Assembly (NCBI GenBank): GCA_036502105.1
Contig: DASXZE010000062.1
Coordinates: forward strand, 1 to 64,000
Reading direction: 5' to 3'
From: Angelobacter sp036502105
GTDB taxonomy: Bacteria; Acidobacteriota; Terriglobia; Terriglobales; Acidobacteriaceae
Length of the DNA stretch: 64,000 nt
The notes below the pieces were generated by a model that did not search any database, was not told the origin of the DNA, and worked only from the letters and a program-made list of their open reading frames with translations. Both the position numbers and the translations under genes were made by a program. Each line of letters opens with the position of its first letter. The stretch's first letter is position 1. This document shows positions 62,263-64,000 of the stretch, in pieces.

Positions 62263-64000
62263 AGGCCAGCTCCTTTCCGTATTGGGCTTTGTGGCTCCGG
62301 TGGACTGGGCACTGGCGGTTCGACCAGGCGCGGACGGACAATGTGCCTCTGTTCAAGGGCTGAATGGACCTCAGGCTGTCTTGCAAGATTGGCTGCGCGT
62401 CTTCGCTGCAGCAAGTGTATTTGCTGGACTTCTTGATTGATCTGCGTTTTCAAGGCAGCATCAGTTTCCAGTCGATACGCTGTTCGCAGATATGGCAATG
62501 CCTGGGCAAGCGCATTTGTTCTTGCAAACGCCATTCCCAGATCATGGTTGATTCCCGCACGCTCTTTGACTGAGAGATGAGTAAAAATGCCACTGGTAAC
62601 TTCGGCCTGTCCACCCTCTGCACTGGTCTGGTCATCATCAGAAGTTTGCTGAGTCTCGGCTGCAACGGTCCAATCGCCGCCTGTGAGATATGGCTTCATG
62701 GCGGCGATCGCCAGATAGTAATCTCCGGTTGCAATGGCTGCTTTCAGTAGAGGCACTCGGGCTGCTTCACCTGAAGGACTATCTTCCAGAGCTGCGCGCA
62801 ACAAACTTACACGCGCCATGGTCGGCAAATTTTCTGCTGCCTTCAATCTTGCAGCAAAGAAGTATGGCTGATTAGCGTCACTCAAACTGGCAGGCTGCCC
62901 TTTGACCATCAGGTTCAGCTCTTTACTGCCAAGATCGAGCGAACTGCCGGAAAGCGACTTGGCCGCGGTCAATCGCGTTTCATAATTGACTTCACTAGCT
63001 GCCGCAATGATTGCGAGATCTTTGCTGGAGGCATCAGCATTTTGGTTTGCTGCAATCCGTGCCTGTTCCAGACGAACCCGATAATCTAAGTTCCATGGAA
63101 CAGCTCTGATGAGTTCCTCAAGAAATTTTGCAGCTTCCGCCGGATGTCCTGCACTCATCAGCAGTGCTGCCGCAGGGCCCTGGGTCTCAAACGGATTCTC
63201 CACCACCAAGGTCATGCGCCGCAACAGCGCCAAGCCCCCTTCAAGGTCACCCATTTGCAAACGTATATCAGCCAGGCCCAGCATATTGGCAGCAGTGAGA
63301 TTTCGCCTTTCAATTTCACGTGTAAAAACAAATTCCAATATTTTGTTTGCGGATTGCTTGTCCCCAGCTTGTTGCAGATCTGTAGCAGCGTTTCGCAATA
63401 CCTCAGCAGATGGCGCGTGGTCAGGGTCAACACGGTAACCTGTCACAATCGCTTCCAGGTTGCCTGTTTGCGCGGCGGCTTTGAGTTGGATTCGGAATAA
63501 CTGCGGCTGGTGTTCCCACATAGATTTGGCTAGGGCATTCAGCTCGCTGCGAACACGATCGTACTGCTTGCTGGTCAGGAGATATTGAATCCAGTTAGCT
63601 TGCAGCTGCTCAACCTGCTGCCGCGCATAATCGTGCTGAATGCCGTCAGATTTGGCGGACTGATCCTGGGCCAGTTCGAGAAGCCTACGATAGATTGGCT
63701 CCCGGTCTAACTTGAATGTGGAATTCTCCGCGACAAATGGCTGCAGGAAAGAAAGTTTCTCAGGAGCATCGGAAGAAAGCTCCAGCACTAGCGCAGTGGC
63801 AGCCGCAGGATTATCAGCGCGAGCCAACACGCTGCGCAACAAGGCATCCACACGATATGTTCCGTTTCGCTTCACGTAATTGTGCAGAATCTCATTCACA
63901 TCCGCCTGAAATTGTGGCAGAAGTTTGTGACTGGCCAGGCTGGCAACCGTGGCGTCAAAGTCTCCCCAGAATGTTTCCTGAGTTTTAGAAGTTGTGGTTT
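62259..64000 (-). CDS. TPR-repeat protein, N terminus beyond the window
   Basis: The frame is open from the stop at 62259 to the right edge, so the gene starts outside; an internal GTG at 63899 is not the true start because the upstream codons read as ordinary protein (TQETFWGDFDATVASLASHK). About 580 residues are visible, almost all helical with tetratricopeptide-like pairs (LLTSKQYDRVRSELNALAKS; LGLADIRLQMGDLEGGLALL; DLGMAFARTNALAQALPYLR) and a proline-rich tail (RPRLVEPPVPSPPEPQSP). TPR proteins serve as assembly platforms. First visible gene of the transpeptidase-SpoIID operon; overlaps the next gene by ATGA. Confidence 0.88.
   Translation of the reverse strand, partial: TTTSKTQETFWGDFDATVASLASHKLLPQFQADVNEILHNYVKRNGTYRVDALLRSVLARADNPAAATALVLELSSDAPEKLSFLQPFVAENSTFKLDREPIYRRLLELAQDQSAKSDGIQHDYARQQVEQLQANWIQYLLTSKQYDRVRSELNALAKSMWEHQPQLFRIQLKAAAQTGNLEAIVTGYRVDPDHAPSAEVLRNAATDLQQAGDKQSANKILEFVFTREIERRNLTAANMLGLADIRLQMGDLEGGLALLRRMTLVVENPFETQGPAAALLMSAGHPAEAAKFLEELIRAVPWNLDYRVRLEQARIAANQNADASSKDLAIIAAASEVNYETRLTAAKSLSGSSLDLGSKELNLMVKGQPASLSDANQPYFFAARLKAAENLPTMARVSLLRAALEDSPSGEAARVPLLKAAIATGDYYLAIAAMKPYLTGGDWTVAAETQQTSDDDQTSAEGGQAEVTSGIFTHLSVKERAGINHDLGMAFARTNALAQALPYLRTAYRLETDAALKTQINQEVQQIHLLQRRRAANLARQPEVHSALEQRHIVRPRLVEPPVPSPPEPQSPIRKGAGL

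Overview
This 64 kb window is chromosomal DNA of moderate GC content. It most likely comes from a soil or peat member of the Acidobacteriota (class Terriglobia). That assignment is an inference from gene content: an 846-residue MacB/FtsX-type permease with no partner ATPase (the 'acidobacterial duplicated orphan permease' pattern), a very large Oar-like TonB-dependent receptor with an N-terminal carboxypeptidase-regulatory-like domain, a small basic KARWAKAK-type protein, and several proteins I know only from that phylum. No rRNA, tRNA, CRISPR array, insertion sequence or prophage was recognised. Genes are tightly packed and many junctions overlap as ATGA or GTGA.

Layout. (1) 1-12,051, all minus strand: a glucan-utilisation locus. 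A LacI-type regulator is followed by a TonB receptor whose leader holds a near-perfect LacI-type palindrome, then a GH116 glycosidase, an SGLT-like sodium symporter, an unrecognised 193-residue protein and a secreted GH81 endo-beta-1,3-glucanase cut by the left edge. An MFS transporter diverges from the regulator (12,299-13,546). (2) 13.6-17.4 kb: a shattered DinB-family pseudogene, the orphan permease and an intact DinB protein. (3) 17.4-20.6 kb, minus: GH15 glucoamylase/trehalase-type enzyme, then glucose-6-phosphate dehydrogenase, then the DinB gene. (4) 20.9-23.1 kb: a tiny membrane protein and a KimA-like APC permease. (5) 23.4-32.7 kb, plus: a complete tripartite RND efflux operon with one adaptor, two different RND pumps and an outer-membrane lipoprotein. 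(6) 32.8-44.3 kb, mostly minus: a cupin-like exported protein, a small basic protein, lactate permease with a clear terminator, a carbohydrate ABC importer (two permeases, ATPase, Tat-exported binding protein), acetyl-CoA synthetase and an MHS-family symporter. (7) 44.8-49.4 kb, plus: a five-gene branched-chain amino-acid-type ABC importer. (8) 49.4-52.3 kb: a zinc-knuckle-like small protein, a possible small RNA, an FkbM methyltransferase with a frameshifted C terminus and a phosphoesterase lipoprotein. (9) 52.5-58.7 kb: a conserved membrane protein, a Nudix hydrolase fused to a membrane domain, an amino-acid permease coupled to an aminotransferase, and DoxX divergent from MarR-SRPBCC. (10) 58.7-64.0 kb, minus: a four-gene operon in which every junction is a 4-nt ATGA overlap: TPR protein (cut by the right edge), a membrane-anchored unrecognised protein, a minimal penicillin-binding transpeptidase and a SpoIID-type protein.

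How it works together. The window describes a heterotroph that degrades beta- and alpha-glucans, imports sugars, lactate and amino acids, and activates acetate. The two regions I would look at first are the glucan locus with its operator and the translationally coupled envelope operon at the right end. The latter pairs a peptidoglycan transpeptidase with a SpoIID glycan-strand enzyme in an organism with no visible sporulation genes.
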